12,500 bases of DNA from the NCBI GenBank assembly GCA_015478945.1, contig JABUQX010018297.1, positions 1-12,500 of the forward strand. Direction: 5' to 3'. The stretch is from Trachelipus rathkii (lineage: Eukaryota; Arthropoda; Malacostraca; Isopoda; Trachelipodidae). The notes beneath the pieces are model-generated. The model did not search any database. It was not told the DNA's origin and saw only the letters and a program-made list of their open reading frames with translations. The position numbers were made by a program, and so were the translations under genes. Below are positions 1 to 9,714 of this stretch, piece after piece. Numbering within the stretch: position 1 is the first letter of the stretch; the number at the start of each line of letters is the position of its first letter.

Positions 1-183
1 TTTCTTTAACATTGTATTTGCTATATTTTAATGCCTAAATACCCTAAAAAAGACATTGATATATATGAAAATAAAGGTATTTAAAAAAAAACAAAAAAAA
101 CAAAAATATTTTTCCATGGTTTTTTTTTAAAAAAAAACGTGTTTTTTTTTTAAAAAACGGAACGGTTTTTTTTTAATCCCAAC
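1..183. repeat. A/T homopolymer-run low-complexity DNA
   Basis: This stretch is almost entirely A and T. Runs of 8-10 T followed by runs of A recur at about 119-137 and 143-156, separated by short spacers such as CGTG and CGGAACGG. That gives a crude tandem pattern of about 20-25 bases in which each T-run/A-run pair is self-complementary. I see no coding frame. The structure is visible directly; a function is not. Confidence 0.7.
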
Positions 184-194
184 CTATATATAAT

Positions 195-227
<33 letters not shown>

Positions 228-326
228 ATATATATATGATATAATTATATATATATATATATATATAATATAATTATAAATATGTATACATATTTGTATA
301 TAATATATATATATTATATCATATTT
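184..326. repeat. TA microsatellite cluster 1
   Basis: Nearly uninterrupted TA dinucleotides with occasional AAT or TAAT breaks. The array can fold on itself because TA repeats are self-complementary. It is the first of eight such clusters in the window. Confidence 0.9.
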
Positions 327-357
327 ACCAAATAGACTTAATTTTACGACCCGTCAG

Positions 358-598
358 TTTTGAATTTATTGTTTTGTTTTTTTTTTTAAATATATTTCTA
401 GTATATGATTCCTAACAATCAATTTTAAGTGGGTACGCGCATGATTCAAAAAGTATATAGGACCTTTTCCGTTTTAAGACTTGTGTTTAATTTTTTTTGT
501 TTTTTTTTAATATATTGATAGTATATGATACTAACAATGAATTTAAGTTGTAACGGACATGCTTCAAAAATTAAAAATATTACGGAATTTTTTAAAAT
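358..598. repeat. Two diverged tandem units of about 120 bp
   Basis: Two head-to-tail units align over most of their length. Each begins with a TTTTG plus T-run, followed by an AGTATATGAT box (400-409 and 520-529), then a TAACAAT box, a TTTAAGT box, a CATG box followed by TTCAAAAA, and finally an ACGG/CCG-containing AT tail. The AGTATATGAT boxes are exactly 120 bases apart. The units differ by scattered substitutions and small indels, so the duplication is old. A further weak match (TTTTAAGTAATAAC) follows near 603-616. No reading frame is evident. It could be a minisatellite or the remnant of a longer satellite. Confidence 0.75.
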
Positions 599-654
599 AT
601 AATTTTAAGTAATAACTAATTTATTTTTATTGGGTGTTTTTCAAAACTAAAGAA

Positions 655-856
655 TATCCAAGGGGTAACTGCAAGATGCAGCAGTCGGGTCTTCGGCCTT
701 CCGGGAACGACAGGGAGGACTATTTCGCCCCCTCCTGGGAGGTCTATGGAACCCCCTCTCTTTGCGTAATTTGGGTGTCGGGAGGTTCCTCCGCCCCTCC
801 ACTACGGGGTATGGAAAACGTCCCCCCTCTGTTCCCCGTCGTCTCGAGCCCCCTAA
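655..856. repeat. CpG/GC-rich island, dispersed repeat copy 1
   Basis: About 200 bases of GC-rich, CpG-containing sequence sit abruptly in AT-rich surroundings. The core ACGTCCCCCCTCTGT (818-832) recurs exactly at 6267-6281, and TCGGCCTTC (693-701) recurs at 6248-6256 in the same order, so this is a dispersed repeat. An internal pair (TATGGAAC...CCCTCT near 745-760 and TATGGAAAACG...CCCTCT near 810-830) suggests that the copy itself contains a degenerate duplication. The plus frame is open from an ATG at 676 through the island, reads MQQSGLRPSG at its start, and then runs into TA repeats and stops at 886-888. That frame is Pro/Ser-rich and I do not recognise it. A fragment of a retroelement or of a repeated gene is the likeliest explanation. 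Confidence 0.6.
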
Positions 857-901
857 TATTATATATATATAGAATATATATTATATAATTATATATATAT
901 A

Positions 902-933
<32 letters not shown>

Positions 934-975
934 TATTATATATATAATATATATATATATATAATGATATATATT
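854..975. repeat. TA microsatellite cluster 2
   Basis: TA repeat with ATT and AAT interruptions, starting directly at the right edge of the GC-rich island. The boundary between CCCCCTAATATT and pure TA is abrupt. Confidence 0.9.
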
Positions 976-1710
976 CACCTCTGTCTACATATATACAACC
1001 CCGATATAGTAATTATATCACCATATTTACACGATCTTTTATCTATATAGTTACTTTCTCCACTCACGTACTCACGGTTCATATATCTGGCCAACTAGTT
1101 AGCCTTCTAATTATCTCACATGAGTATCTTCGGCTCTCACGCTCTCTCACTACTCAGATTACTATTTGCATACAGTCTACATACTCATTCATTAACTTAA
1201 GTACTAGTCATCATTCTTTGTATTTCTACGTATTCACCATCAGAGTCGGATATCACTCATATATTTACCATTTTTATATATATAATAACCATTATAATCT
1301 AGCTGATTATACCTAAAATATATATTGATATAATGTATATTAATGATGAGTTTTATCATAGATTCAAGTTTCTAAGCTTATAGATCAATTCATGAACATT
1401 GAAGAACGGCATGACCATCCATACAGTGTAAAATTCAAAATGATTATATATATAATGGATATCAACAGTATAAATTTATTATATATAAGGAGTGATATAT
1501 AATATCTTAGGTTTATTATATATAAATATATTTACATATTTTTTTTTATTATATTAATTTATGAGTACCATAGTATATTGGACATTGTCGATCCATATAA
1601 TTATTTGTCAGCTGGTACTAGCTTAGATATTTAGGACTTACTGCCAGACTACCTATGGTACTGATCCTTGACCTGAGTTAGTCTGATGACGCATGCTCTC
1701 AATGGTCATT
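976..1710. other. Gene-free, C-rich-strand AT DNA
   Basis: No coding region or RNA gene is seen. The plus strand is poor in G: the row 1141-1200 has 16 C and 4 G. CTCAC, ACTCA and CACTC words are frequent. GTACTCACGG (1068-1077) and CACTCACGTA (1061-1070) recur at 7283-7292 and 7330-7339. The sentence TTTATTATATATAA occurs at 1475-1488 and again at 1512-1525. A perfect 10-base inverted repeat (AGTACCATAG at 1564-1573, CTATGGTACT at 1653-1662) could form a stem with a 79-base loop. Confidence 0.6.
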
Positions 1711-1786
1711 ATCATATACTATATATATAATATATAATATATAATATATAGTATATATATATATATATATAATAATGTATATATAT

Positions 1787-1838
<52 letters not shown>

Positions 1839-1901
1839 TATTATATGATATATATATTATATATTTTAATATATTATATATAGTATATATGTATATATAT
1901 T
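1711..1901. repeat. TA microsatellite cluster 3
   Basis: About 190 bases of TA repeat broken by AATAT, GTA and TTAATA interruptions. It is fully self-complementary in character and has no coding value. Confidence 0.9.
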
Positions 1902-3570
1902 GCGTACCTTAACTGAATACGATAGAAGGCACATGGTTCTAGGTAAAATTTTGTAAATATTTATGATATATACTCGTCGTAAAATAACGACTAGATATAC
2001 ACATTGTTTTCAGCTAAATTTTCACTTATTTTTATACTTTATAAGCGTTTAGGTAAGCGTTGCTCTCCAAAGACTGGCTGAACGCGTTAACGTAACCTTA
2101 ACCAACTTAGATCGCGTAACCCTGACTCACTTAAACTACCTTAAACTAGAGACAAAAACCATTACGCTAAAGTAACAAATTATTTCACACACTTACCTAG
2201 AGACAATGTACACTTCTATGTGATTCGTAGATGGTACAATAAATGAGTATCTTACACAGTCACAATGTAAAGAACCTGAACAGAGCCCATGCCTTTTTCC
2301 TTCATACTGCCTCCTCGTGCTACCATTAAGAGTAAGAAACTCAGTCTCTCAGTATAACACAGGATAAAATAGCTCAACCATAGAGCTTCACGGACCGGTA
2401 TATGACATAGATCTACTCAATATCATTAAGTGATTAAAATTCGTACATAAGGTAGGTGATTCATCCTCTGGGCCCAGTGGGCATCACAAACATACCCCTC
2501 ATAATACAACACCCAGCCATTCTCTCCTATCATCATCCATTTATTCTTTAGCCTACTGCCAAGTACTTCACCTATTTCTCTTCATACTTATAGCAGAATC
2601 AATATTTACCTTTAAATTGACCTCATAATTCTACTAATATCATTTTTACTTCGGTATTATCATATACCTACTAAGGCCTAGTTACACTATGATATATACG
2701 CGCCTCACGCATCACCCGAAAAAGACACTCCACACAGCTGAGCATGTTAACATAAACAACGCACACTATTATACAAGCTAAACCACGAAAAATAAATCAT
2801 CCAATTTTAATAAACTAAATCAATCGGATAGTATCATCATTCCTTTTATCCCACTGATATGAATAACACAAAATATAACATTTCCAATTATTCTCTTGTT
2901 ACACCTTTTCTTCACACCACAACAACTCTAAATACATTCTTACCTCATTATTATTCAATTCTTTCTCACACCAAGCACGCCCTAAGACTTGTCTCTGATA
3001 CATTCAATTACTAAGATACTTATATACTCTTATTCCAGAACATAGGTCCACTTACATATACAGATAACAGCATGTAAGCAACATAACCCTCATAGCAAGA
3101 CCTCTAGCTGCACATCAAGAATTAGTTACCTGTTTATCATTTCACCAACGATTATAAATTACACTCCAGAGCCCACCATCGCTAGCCATTTGTACTCCAC
3201 ATCCTTGAGTCGAAGACTACAGCTCTGCATTGCAACATGTCTCCCCCCCACCATATCGCTGATCGTCTGCAATTCTTTTCTTCTATCATCTAAAGAATAT
3301 ACCTCACGCTGCGTACATAGACGCTTGTATAATGAAGTCTCACGGGCGCTATCTTTGTGTGCTATTCCGGGAGGACGTACGGCGGACATTCATCCCACAC
3401 CTCTATCCCTCCGTACACGGTGACACTCTCAACACCCTAGAAGCCGATCACTATACCAAACACACAAATATTTTACTCACCAATAGACTCACTAAAAAAA
3501 AAACTGGTATTATGTCACATACTTTTTGCATACTCGAAGTACATTAAATGCATACTAGTTTCATAAGGAG
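1902..3570. other. Gene-free segment with strongly C-rich plus strand
   Basis: I find no convincing gene here. The plus strand is markedly C-rich and G-poor; the row 2881-2940 contains 18 C and 1 G. At 3159-3547 three frames on the two strands are open at once, which is what relaxed stop density in less AT-rich DNA produces. The most protein-like of these is a 76-codon minus-strand frame with an ATG at 3387-3389 (MSAVRPPGIAHKD...), for which I see no family motif. A CCGGGAGGA word at 3367-3375 is repeated at 5449-5457. It could hold diverged satellite or an old repeat, but no repeat family is recognisable. Confidence 0.55.
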
Positions 3571-4100
<530 letters not shown>

Positions 4101-5840
4101 GTAAACAAATCCGTCCCTTAAATTTTCAGAGCTGATGTGTGATTAAGTCATTACTAATGGTCAAGGTTTGAATATAGTATAATATAATATAGTTGTGATT
4201 GGATGCAGATCTGCTGTTCACTGTAGTGATTGCCGTTGCTCTGAGTTGACGATGATGCTAGCTTTATGTACACTCTAGAACCGTTTTTTCTGTAAGAGGT
4301 CGTAACTTTTCGATGATATTTCATTTTTTGAAAATAATAATTTAACATTAAAATTGTGATTTCTAGAGATAGATATATTTTAGAAAGAGTGTTCGAGAAA
4401 TCTTTTTAAGAATTCAATGAAGATGTACGATGCATGAGTGGTCGGGAAGTGTTAGACTGATCGGAGAATTGACTAAAGAATAGTACTGGGTGCATCTCGT
4501 ATTTAATTGCTATTCAACTTATGAGATAGTGCACTATATATAAAGTGATTTGTAGAACACGGTAAAATCGAACACGGAGTGCGTAAAAAACGAGTAATAG
4601 GACCATTATGATCACCGAGTTTTCTAAAAATCACTGGACTATACTAGAAAAAAGAACATAATGAAAGAGAGAATAGAATCAATCGTTGCTAGCCTACATT
4701 TAGGAGAATATGAATATAATATAGGCTTAGTGTGGATTAGTATATGAGATAGCTATGAGAGAGTGTATATCTGCTGTATCGTTAAAAAAAAAGAATAAAA
4801 TATAAGATCAAGAGTAGTACCTGAATAGGAGAGAGTCTTTAAGCATATCTAGAGAAGCCTTCACTTATTCTCTGATAAGAGACGCATATGTGTTAGCATG
4901 TTTGCATATATAACATATAATTTTATTATGAGTTAAAATCCATAGTTATTTAGTAAATGATCAGTATGTGGTATATGAAGCACACACTCTGCAGCTAACT
5001 ATATTGAGCGCAATATACGATGTAGTATGTATAGTTAGAAAAGTTGTGTAAATTAGATAAGTAAAGAGAACTGTATGAAATTGTAAATCGCATGGTAGGT
5101 TACGAAGGGTGACTAAGTCTGATATGATGCGCTATGATAGGTTATGTTATATATAGCTATATTAAGAGTATAGGTTAAATTGATTATACCTCATTATGTA
5201 TTAAGTAGTATTATATGTAGTGATATATAAAATACCATGTAGCTATAGCTAGTGACTCAATAAGAGTATAGATCTTATACTATATATAAGTATATATCGC
5301 TCAATGTCGTTATGCTGGCTCTCTAGAGAAGTCATTTTTATTTTAAAACTTTATGAATTATGTAAATCCCATACATCTAAGAAGAAGAAAATAATAACTT
5401 ATTATTATATTTTGTATGGTATTCCAATAAAAATAAGAACCCGGCACCCCGGGAGGATATAAATGTGGGCTCCTCACAGAGTGCAAGTTGTTATTTAAGA
5501 TCAGACAAGAGTGAAATAAAATATGAAAAATAAATATCGACTTAAGTAGAGATATTTAGTTGATATGTTAAGTAAGGTATATGTTAAGTTGTTAGTTCAC
5601 TATATTAATTTACAACTCATATATATTATATTATTAAGTTGTGAAGCTCGTGTTGGTTAATATCTAAACTGTTAAATTGTGTAACCTCTAACACTCTCGA
5701 TCGATTTCAGAGTATTGTGATCACACACTCAGTGTTCGAATGCTATGCACAATCACAGAGTAATGTTAATATGCATAGAGTGCAGAGGTATGGAAGAGTG
5801 AACAAGACATGATTATTTATTAGTGATATAAAAATAAGTA
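4101..5840. other. Gene-free segment with strongly G-rich plus strand
   Basis: No gene or RNA is recognisable. The strand bias is the opposite of that left of the TA array: the row 5041-5100 has 15 G and 3 C, and 5761-5820 has 15 G and 4 C. GAGTG and AGAGTG words are frequent (for example 4386, 4757, 5777 and 5796). A short GC-rich patch, CCGGCACCCCGGGAGGATAT, lies at 5441-5460. A 64-codon minus-strand frame with an ATG at 4346-4348 (MLNYYFQKMKYHRK...) has no motif I know and is not called as a gene. Confidence 0.55.
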
Positions 5841-5902
5841 TACTATATATATAAATAGATATATATATATATATAAGTATATATATTTAAGTAGTATATA
5901 AT
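5841..5902. repeat. TA microsatellite cluster 4
   Basis: Short, interrupted TA repeat with AAATAGA and AAGTA breaks, more degenerate than the array at 3884. Confidence 0.8.
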
Positions 5903-6194
5903 GATATGAGTGAGTATATACATTATTAATATCGTGATGTATGATATGTGGTAGTATATGTGATGAGGCGGTAGTGCAAATATTATGAAACTTGTTCACT
6001 TGTTAAAAGGAAGTTAGCCATGAAGTACTATCCAAAGTAAAATGAACCCTACATTGAAGAGATATACCATACCCTCATGATTGGCGGAACCTATGTTGCG
6101 GCCCTGTTAGAATGGTCACATCACGATTTTCTGTTCATGTGAGTTTTCAAGGCAATAGAGCTCGGTTACAAGAAAACTAGTTTTTTTTTTTTTT
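5903..6194. other. Gene-free segment ending in a T14 run
   Basis: The G-rich bias fades here. No gene is supported; a 30-codon minus-strand stretch open near 6010-6105 has no start context or recognisable motif. A run of 14 T (6181-6194) immediately precedes the second GC-rich repeat patch. Confidence 0.5.
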
Positions 6195-6240
6195 CAACTC
6201 AGACGAGTACCAAGATTAAAATCGCCAAGTGAAAGGTCAG

Positions 6241-6319
6241 GCGTCTCTCGGCCTTCAAAGGGGACGACGTCCCCCCTCTGTCCCTACACCGGTCGGCTCG
6301 AGACGCTTAAAAAAAAAAA
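6241..6319. repeat. GC-rich dispersed repeat copy 2, with A11 end
   Basis: A short GC-rich patch shares TCGGCCTTC (6248-6256) and the exact 15-base core ACGTCCCCCCTCTGT (6267-6281) with the island at 655-856, in the same order and orientation. Both copies then reach a CTCGAG hexamer. Copy 2 ends in CGCTTAA and a run of 11 A (6309-6319), and the whole unit is framed by T14 on the left. The A-run end may indicate retroposition, but no target-site duplication is visible. In the frame matching copy 1 it reads DDVPPLSLHRSARDA and then stops, against ENVPPLFPVVSSP in copy 1. A shared ancestral coding frame is therefore possible but unproven. Confidence 0.6.
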
Positions 6320-6549
6320 TCTAAATCTCAAAAATTAAAATGCAACTTTTTGAAACTCTTAAGCGCTCTTTATATTGGGTTTTAGCAAAGAACACGTACA
6401 CTAGGGGTTAATCACGCGTATGCGTTCGCGATTTGCGATGTCGTTATATGTAGACTTCCCTTTAAAGGAGAATAGTGCCAGATAGTACTTTATCTTTACA
6501 ACATATGTGCGCACCTCGCGAACAATGGTGGAAAAGCGGCGCTAAGGAT
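6320..6549. other. Gene-free segment with CpG words
   Basis: No gene is seen. Several CpG-containing words occur (ACGCGTATGCGTTCGCGA near 6415-6432 and CCTCGCGAAC near 6515), so the segment is less AT-rich than its surroundings. TTCGCGA and TCGCGAA lie about 90 bases apart as short inverted matches; this may be chance. Confidence 0.5.
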
Positions 6550-6731
6550 TATATATTTATATATATAAATATTATAATATATTAATATATATTAATATAT
6601 ATATATATATATCTATATATATTATAATATAATATTATATATATATATAATATTTATAATAGGATATATTATATATATTAATATATATATAATTAATATA
6701 TATATATATATATAATATATATATAATATAT
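6550..6731. repeat. TA microsatellite cluster 5
   Basis: About 180 bases of TA repeat with many ATT, TAAT and AGGA interruptions, probably an older, decayed array. Confidence 0.9.
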
Positions 6732-6769
6732 TCACCATGTTTGTGTTATAAATATATATCTCTTATGTG

Positions 6770-6877
6770 ATGGAATATGTGATTGTGGAGGAAGAGTCTC
6801 AAAAAACGAGTTCAGTAAAAGATCGAAATTCCAAAGAAGAATGTAGAACACTCCAGATAACTCGGTGGTTATATTAA
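6770..6877 (+). CDS. Candidate 35-codon small ORF between TA arrays (unrecognised)
   Basis: An ATG-initiated frame reads MEYVIVEEESQKTSSVKDRN and continues for 15 more residues to a TAA. The frame is already open from about 6752. The predicted peptide is rich in charged residues (Glu, Lys, Arg) and contains a single Trp. That composition is unlike the Tyr/Ile/Asn/Lys mix expected from this AT-rich DNA, which is why I note it. It is confined to a 150-base non-repetitive island between two TA arrays. I see no known domain, no convincing splice sites and no promoter. It may be a fragment of a transposon or gene exon, or chance. Confidence 0.15.
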   Translation: MEYVIVEEESQKTSSVKDRNSKEECRTLQITRWLY

Positions 6878-6880
6878 AGG

Positions 6881-7042
6881 TAATATTAATATATTTATAT
6901 TATATTATATATTAATATATTATATATATATATATATATATTAATATTATATATATATAATATTTATTAAATATAATATATATATATAAATAGTAATAAT
7001 AATTTTAATATTTTAATTTTAATATTAAATATTAATATATTA
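6881..7042. repeat. TA microsatellite cluster 6
   Basis: TA repeat mixed with TTAATATT and TTTTAATATTTTAA units. Its right third is an AATATT-type rather than a pure TA sequence. Confidence 0.85.
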
Positions 7043-7064
7043 TGTTAGCACCAATTACCAATAA

Positions 7065-7410
7065 ATTGTGTCCGATACTATACCGATAATCAAAGTATTC
7101 AACAATTTTTTTACATCTAACCAGTATACCAGATGCCTAATTACTGATTATACCGAAATTTTGCCGATACCCTCAATACCGATAACCGAATTAATATCTT
7201 TTTATTAATCTCACTCTAGTAACAATAACTCTCCACTTAAGGTTACGGTATCGGTATCACTCACTCACTATGAGTATATTGAGTACTCACGGCTGAATTT
7301 ATTTATGTAGATATTACTAGTATATATCTCACTCACGTAGTAATCGGTAATTTATTGCTATGAGTATAGTATACCGTGATAATCGGTTCTATAGGTGATT
7401 AATCGGGTTA
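7065..7410. repeat. Imperfect inverted repeat of CCGATA/TATCGG boxes (foldback or MITE-like)
   Basis: The left half carries CCGATA boxes at 7072, 7083, 7164 and 7179 with CCGAA variants. The right half carries the complement as TATCGG at 7249 and AATCGG boxes at 7342, 7381 and 7401. The reverse complement of CCGATACTATACCGATAATC (7072-7091) resembles GATAATCGGTTCTATAGG followed by an AATCGG box (7378-7406). The inner arms (around 7150-7195 and 7241-7256) match in the same sense, which puts the centre near 7220. Tandem CCGATA/CGGTAT boxes arranged as inverted arms are typical of old non-autonomous DNA transposons or foldback elements, by general knowledge. I cannot define exact termini or a target duplication. 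The intervening part contains TCACTCACTCACTA (7257-7270). Confidence 0.5.
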
Positions 7411-7626
7411 AATGATGCTTAGAGACCTTAGATTGATCTAATCTGAGGTTTATCTAAACACTAATTTTTAGTATCCTCATTATTATTAAATAATATCGTA
7501 TGCACTGTTAATAAAACCTAATAAATAATCTCTACACAATGTCAGCTGTTTAATATAATTCTTTTTACATCGGAGAAGGAGTCTGAATATCTTGTCCTGA
7601 AATAAAAATTAATTTAAAATAACCCT
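7411..7626. other. Gene-free AT-rich segment
   Basis: No gene or strong repeat is seen. A small near-palindromic stretch around 7424-7454 (GAGACCTTAGATTGATCTAATCTGAGGTTTATC) could form a local stem, because CCTTAGATT pairs imperfectly with AATCTGAGG. Confidence 0.5.
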
Positions 7627-7782
7627 TATATATATATTATATATATATATTATATATTATATATATATAATAATATATATTATAATATATATATTATATA
7701 TATTAATATATAATAAATATATAATAAATATTTATATATATATGAAATAATATATATATAATAAATAATATAAATATAAATA
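7627..7782. repeat. TA microsatellite cluster 7
   Basis: TA repeat with TTATATAT, TAATAAAT and AAATAT interruptions. It marks the right limit of the TA-dominated part of the window; composition changes after it. Confidence 0.9.
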
Positions 7783-8362
7783 TGTACACATGCCCGCCAT
7801 TGTGATGATATATAGGTATTGTTATGTATGTATATTAGTAAAAGTTGGCTTTATATCTACCTATAATATAACATACCTGCGCTCTCTACTCTTGTGGTGT
7901 GATATATGTGCTACGGATATATCGAATACAGAAGAATGCGTCGTGTAGTTTGCCGTATCATATATGTGTCAAACCTCACGAGAAATAACTCGCAAGAAAT
8001 GCTCAACAATATATAAGAGAAATTTCCATTAATTTTGTAATTGCTATCCCGTAAGCGCCTGGAGTCGGAAATTACACGTACGTATAAAGCTAAGCACTTA
8101 CACACTTGTAAACAATACAAGATGGCGGCTTGGTGTCTGAATTGGTGAATGTTTCATTTAATAAAATCAGCCTTAAAATCTAATTTCTTCCAAATAAATA
8201 AACTCCATCCACAAATAGTTGATCCATTATTTGTAATGTAAATCATTTGTTATTTTTTTATTCTGTTTATTCCAAAACACGTTGCTCCATCAACAACAGC
8301 TGATTTCAATTGTTAATAAACAAATGGAAATGCTAGCAATGAAATCACGTCGCATTTAAAAT
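7783..8362. other. Gene-free segment with a pair of facing GCCGCCAT-type boxes
   Basis: No supported gene is present. The minus-strand frame at 7911-8120 (69 codons) has no ATG at its 5' end and no motif. Near the left edge is CCCGCCATTGTGATG (7793-7807), and at 8118-8129 is CAAGATGGCGGC. These are inverted relative to each other and about 320 bases apart. A short plus-strand frame from the ATG at 8122-8124 reads MAAWCLNW and stops. Confidence 0.5.
8118..8129 (+). promoter_or_regulatory. YY1-type CAAGATGGCGGC motif
   Basis: CAAGATGGCGGC matches the extended YY1/Pho recognition sequence known from animal promoters, where it often overlaps the start codon. Here it overlaps an ATG that opens only eight codons. 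A single 12-base match in 12.5 kb is suggestive at best. It may instead be the terminus of a small repeat, since an inverted, related box lies at about 7795. Confidence 0.25.
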
Positions 8363-8413
8363 TGAATCCCTGAACTAATCACTGACCAAATTCGCAAATT
8401 TTCCCTGACCAGC
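8363..8413 (+). repeat. TTCCCTGAC-type interspersed repeat, degenerate copy
   Basis: GAATCCCTGAACTAATCACTGACC is followed by AATTCGCAAATTTTCCCTGACC, giving spaced CCTGA/CTGACC boxes on AT-rich spacers. The organisation matches the tract at 10417-10524 in the same orientation. Such TTCCCTGAC arrays recur in many invertebrate genomes, by general knowledge. This copy is short and decayed. Confidence 0.5.
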
Positions 8414-8843
8414 GTGTTCGTTATTTTTGGCGTATAAAATTTCTATTAATCATTATTTGCAGCGCTATTTACTCAGGTTCATACATTAAATTATTGAAAA
8501 TTAACTTTAAAGAATGTTCATCAATGAATTATAATTATTTTTATTTTATTTTAGTAATCGACCTAGGTTTATACCTTCCCCATAGCCGTCCAACTCACTT
8601 TTTTCATTTTTTTTCCAAAAGTAAGCAGTTTTATTTATTTATACAAAAAGAAAATAATAATTAAAAGACTTTACATAATTAGCCTAGGTGAATAACGTCC
8701 ATTGTGATCCAAAAGTTAACTAAATGGGAATAGATTTATATGGTATAAACTTTTCTCATCAAAGCATGCTAGAAGTTAATTGATTTATAGCGTCTTTCTT
8801 GTTCAACGCTATTTTTTAAACATCTTTCTCTGCCTCTTCAAGT
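8414..8843. other. Gene-free AT-rich segment
   Basis: No gene is supported on the plus strand. On the minus strand the stretch from about 8843 down to 8765, directly after the stop of the 51-codon frame, reads in a shifted frame as KLEEAEKDV, stop, KIALNKKDAINQLTSSML. This could be a frameshifted continuation of decayed coding sequence. The left part is plain AT-rich DNA with T and A runs. Confidence 0.4.
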
Positions 8844-8999
8844 TTATGATCTGTATGAATTAAATTTTCTTAATTGTTCTTTGAGATGTTCTTCATTTCT
8901 CCTATGGGCAGCTCTTACATTTGTCACATTTTTGAGTGAAAGGACTTTTATGAATACTTCATGAGATCTTATAACATTGTGCACTGTTCTTTGAGAAAT
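8844..8999 (-). pseudogene. 51-codon minus-strand open stretch, probable decayed coding fragment
   Basis: On the minus strand the frame starting at ATT 8999-8997 is open for 51 codons. It reads ISQRTVHNVIRS at its start and includes RAAHRRNEEHLKEQLRKF before a TAA at 8846-8844. The residue mix (Arg, Glu, His, Lys and few Tyr/Ile runs) looks more like protein than background. The first line resembles a helix-turn-helix start of the kind found in transposases, and the second an amphipathic helix. A stop (TAG) lies immediately upstream and there is no ATG at the start, so it is at best an exon or a broken fragment. I cannot assign a family. Confidence 0.2.
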
Positions 9000-9221
9000 C
9001 TAGTTTTAATTTATTTTGTACTTTTCATAACTAAAATTTGCTTATCATTCCAAAAATGTTCCTTTCACTGTCGCATTTCCATGGGAAAATATCAGTCTTA
9101 ATTAATTAATTTGCCACAATCGCTCAATAACATTGATCTCCAGTACTATCAGAAGAAAAAAAATCCACTTAATAGAGTCTCTTTAAGAAGGACAGTATCA
9201 TACCATTCCAAAAAATAATTT
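9000..9221. other. AT-rich DNA, nothing recognised
   Basis: Possible intron or spacer DNA between minus-strand open fragments. No motif, repeat or RNA is recognised. Confidence 0.5.
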
Positions 9222-9263
9222 ATTTATTGTATATTAATTCAAGATGTAGAATTGAGCCTTCAA
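9220..9263 (-). pseudogene. Hypothetical terminal exon paired with the 9715-10008 open stretch
   Basis: On the minus strand a good splice-acceptor sequence (a run of T, then GCAG ending at 9264) is followed by a frame that fits the phase left by the donor at 9715/9714. Joined, it would add about 14 residues (VEGSILHLELIYNK) before TAA at 9222-9220, and AATAAA overlaps that stop. This is a consistent but untested splice model. Such signals occur by chance in AT-rich DNA, so confidence is low. Confidence 0.12.
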
Positions 9264-9714
9264 CTGCAAAAAATAGAGTGCATAATTGATGCTTTGCTTT
9301 TATCTAGCAAAAGAATTACTGTGATTCGGCTATGGTGTTACAATGACCTTCTTTAGACTTAATAAATATCACCACACGGCAAAATTTTGTTCTGTTTACC
9401 CTTAATTGCTTGGCTGATGATACAAATAATAAATCTTATACTAGGAGACCCCCAATATTGAAATGAGAGAAAGGATATCCTTATTGAGTGAACAGCTGTT
9501 TATCTTTGCTAATTGTGACTAATCTTAACCAGGTTAGAAATCGACTCTTGGTTCTTGAAGTAGTCGTTTCTGTCATTTTTTTGTGTGTAATATAGCCGAC
9601 AGAGTATGAGAACTCGTCAAGTGTGGTTAAGAAAAATATATATTGTTAGGGATATTACTGTCATTCGAAGCTGACATCTTGAGAATTTTTTGAAAGAAAA
9701 ATAAAAAAAAATAC
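9264..9714. other. AT-rich segment, possible minus-strand intron
   Basis: No supported gene. A minus-strand stretch of about 39 open codons (about 9440-9320, including SSAKQLRVNRTKF) is bounded by stops and has no start. If the minus-strand exon model is right, this interval is its intron, with GTAT at 9714-9711 as the donor and TTTTTTGCAG ending at 9264 as the acceptor. Confidence 0.3.

Noticed and set aside
1564..1662. 10-base inverted repeat as a regulatory hairpin
   Set aside because: The match is perfect, but the loop is 79 bases and such matches are expected by chance in AT-rich DNA. It is noted only as part of the segment description.
3159..3547. Three overlapping frames on both strands (76, 77 and 71 codons)
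   Set aside because: All are open together because the DNA is less AT-rich here. Starts are partly non-ATG and no family motif is seen. The minus frame with an ATG at 3387-3389 is the least unlikely but has no support.
4154..4348. 64-codon minus-strand frame with ATG
   Set aside because: No recognised motif, no splice or promoter context, and a low-complexity Ser/Gln/Asn stretch. It is compatible with chance.
5449..5480. Core promoter (GGATATAAATG after a GC-rich patch)
   Set aside because: TATA-like words are expected everywhere in this DNA, and there is no initiator at the proper distance and no gene downstream.
5725..5760. tRNA-like box B (GTGTTCGAATGC)
   Set aside because: It does not match the GGTTCGANNCC box, and no cloverleaf or box A can be built around it.
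7911..8120. 69-codon minus-strand frame
   Set aside because: It begins at a TTG, not an ATG, and is unlike any family I know.
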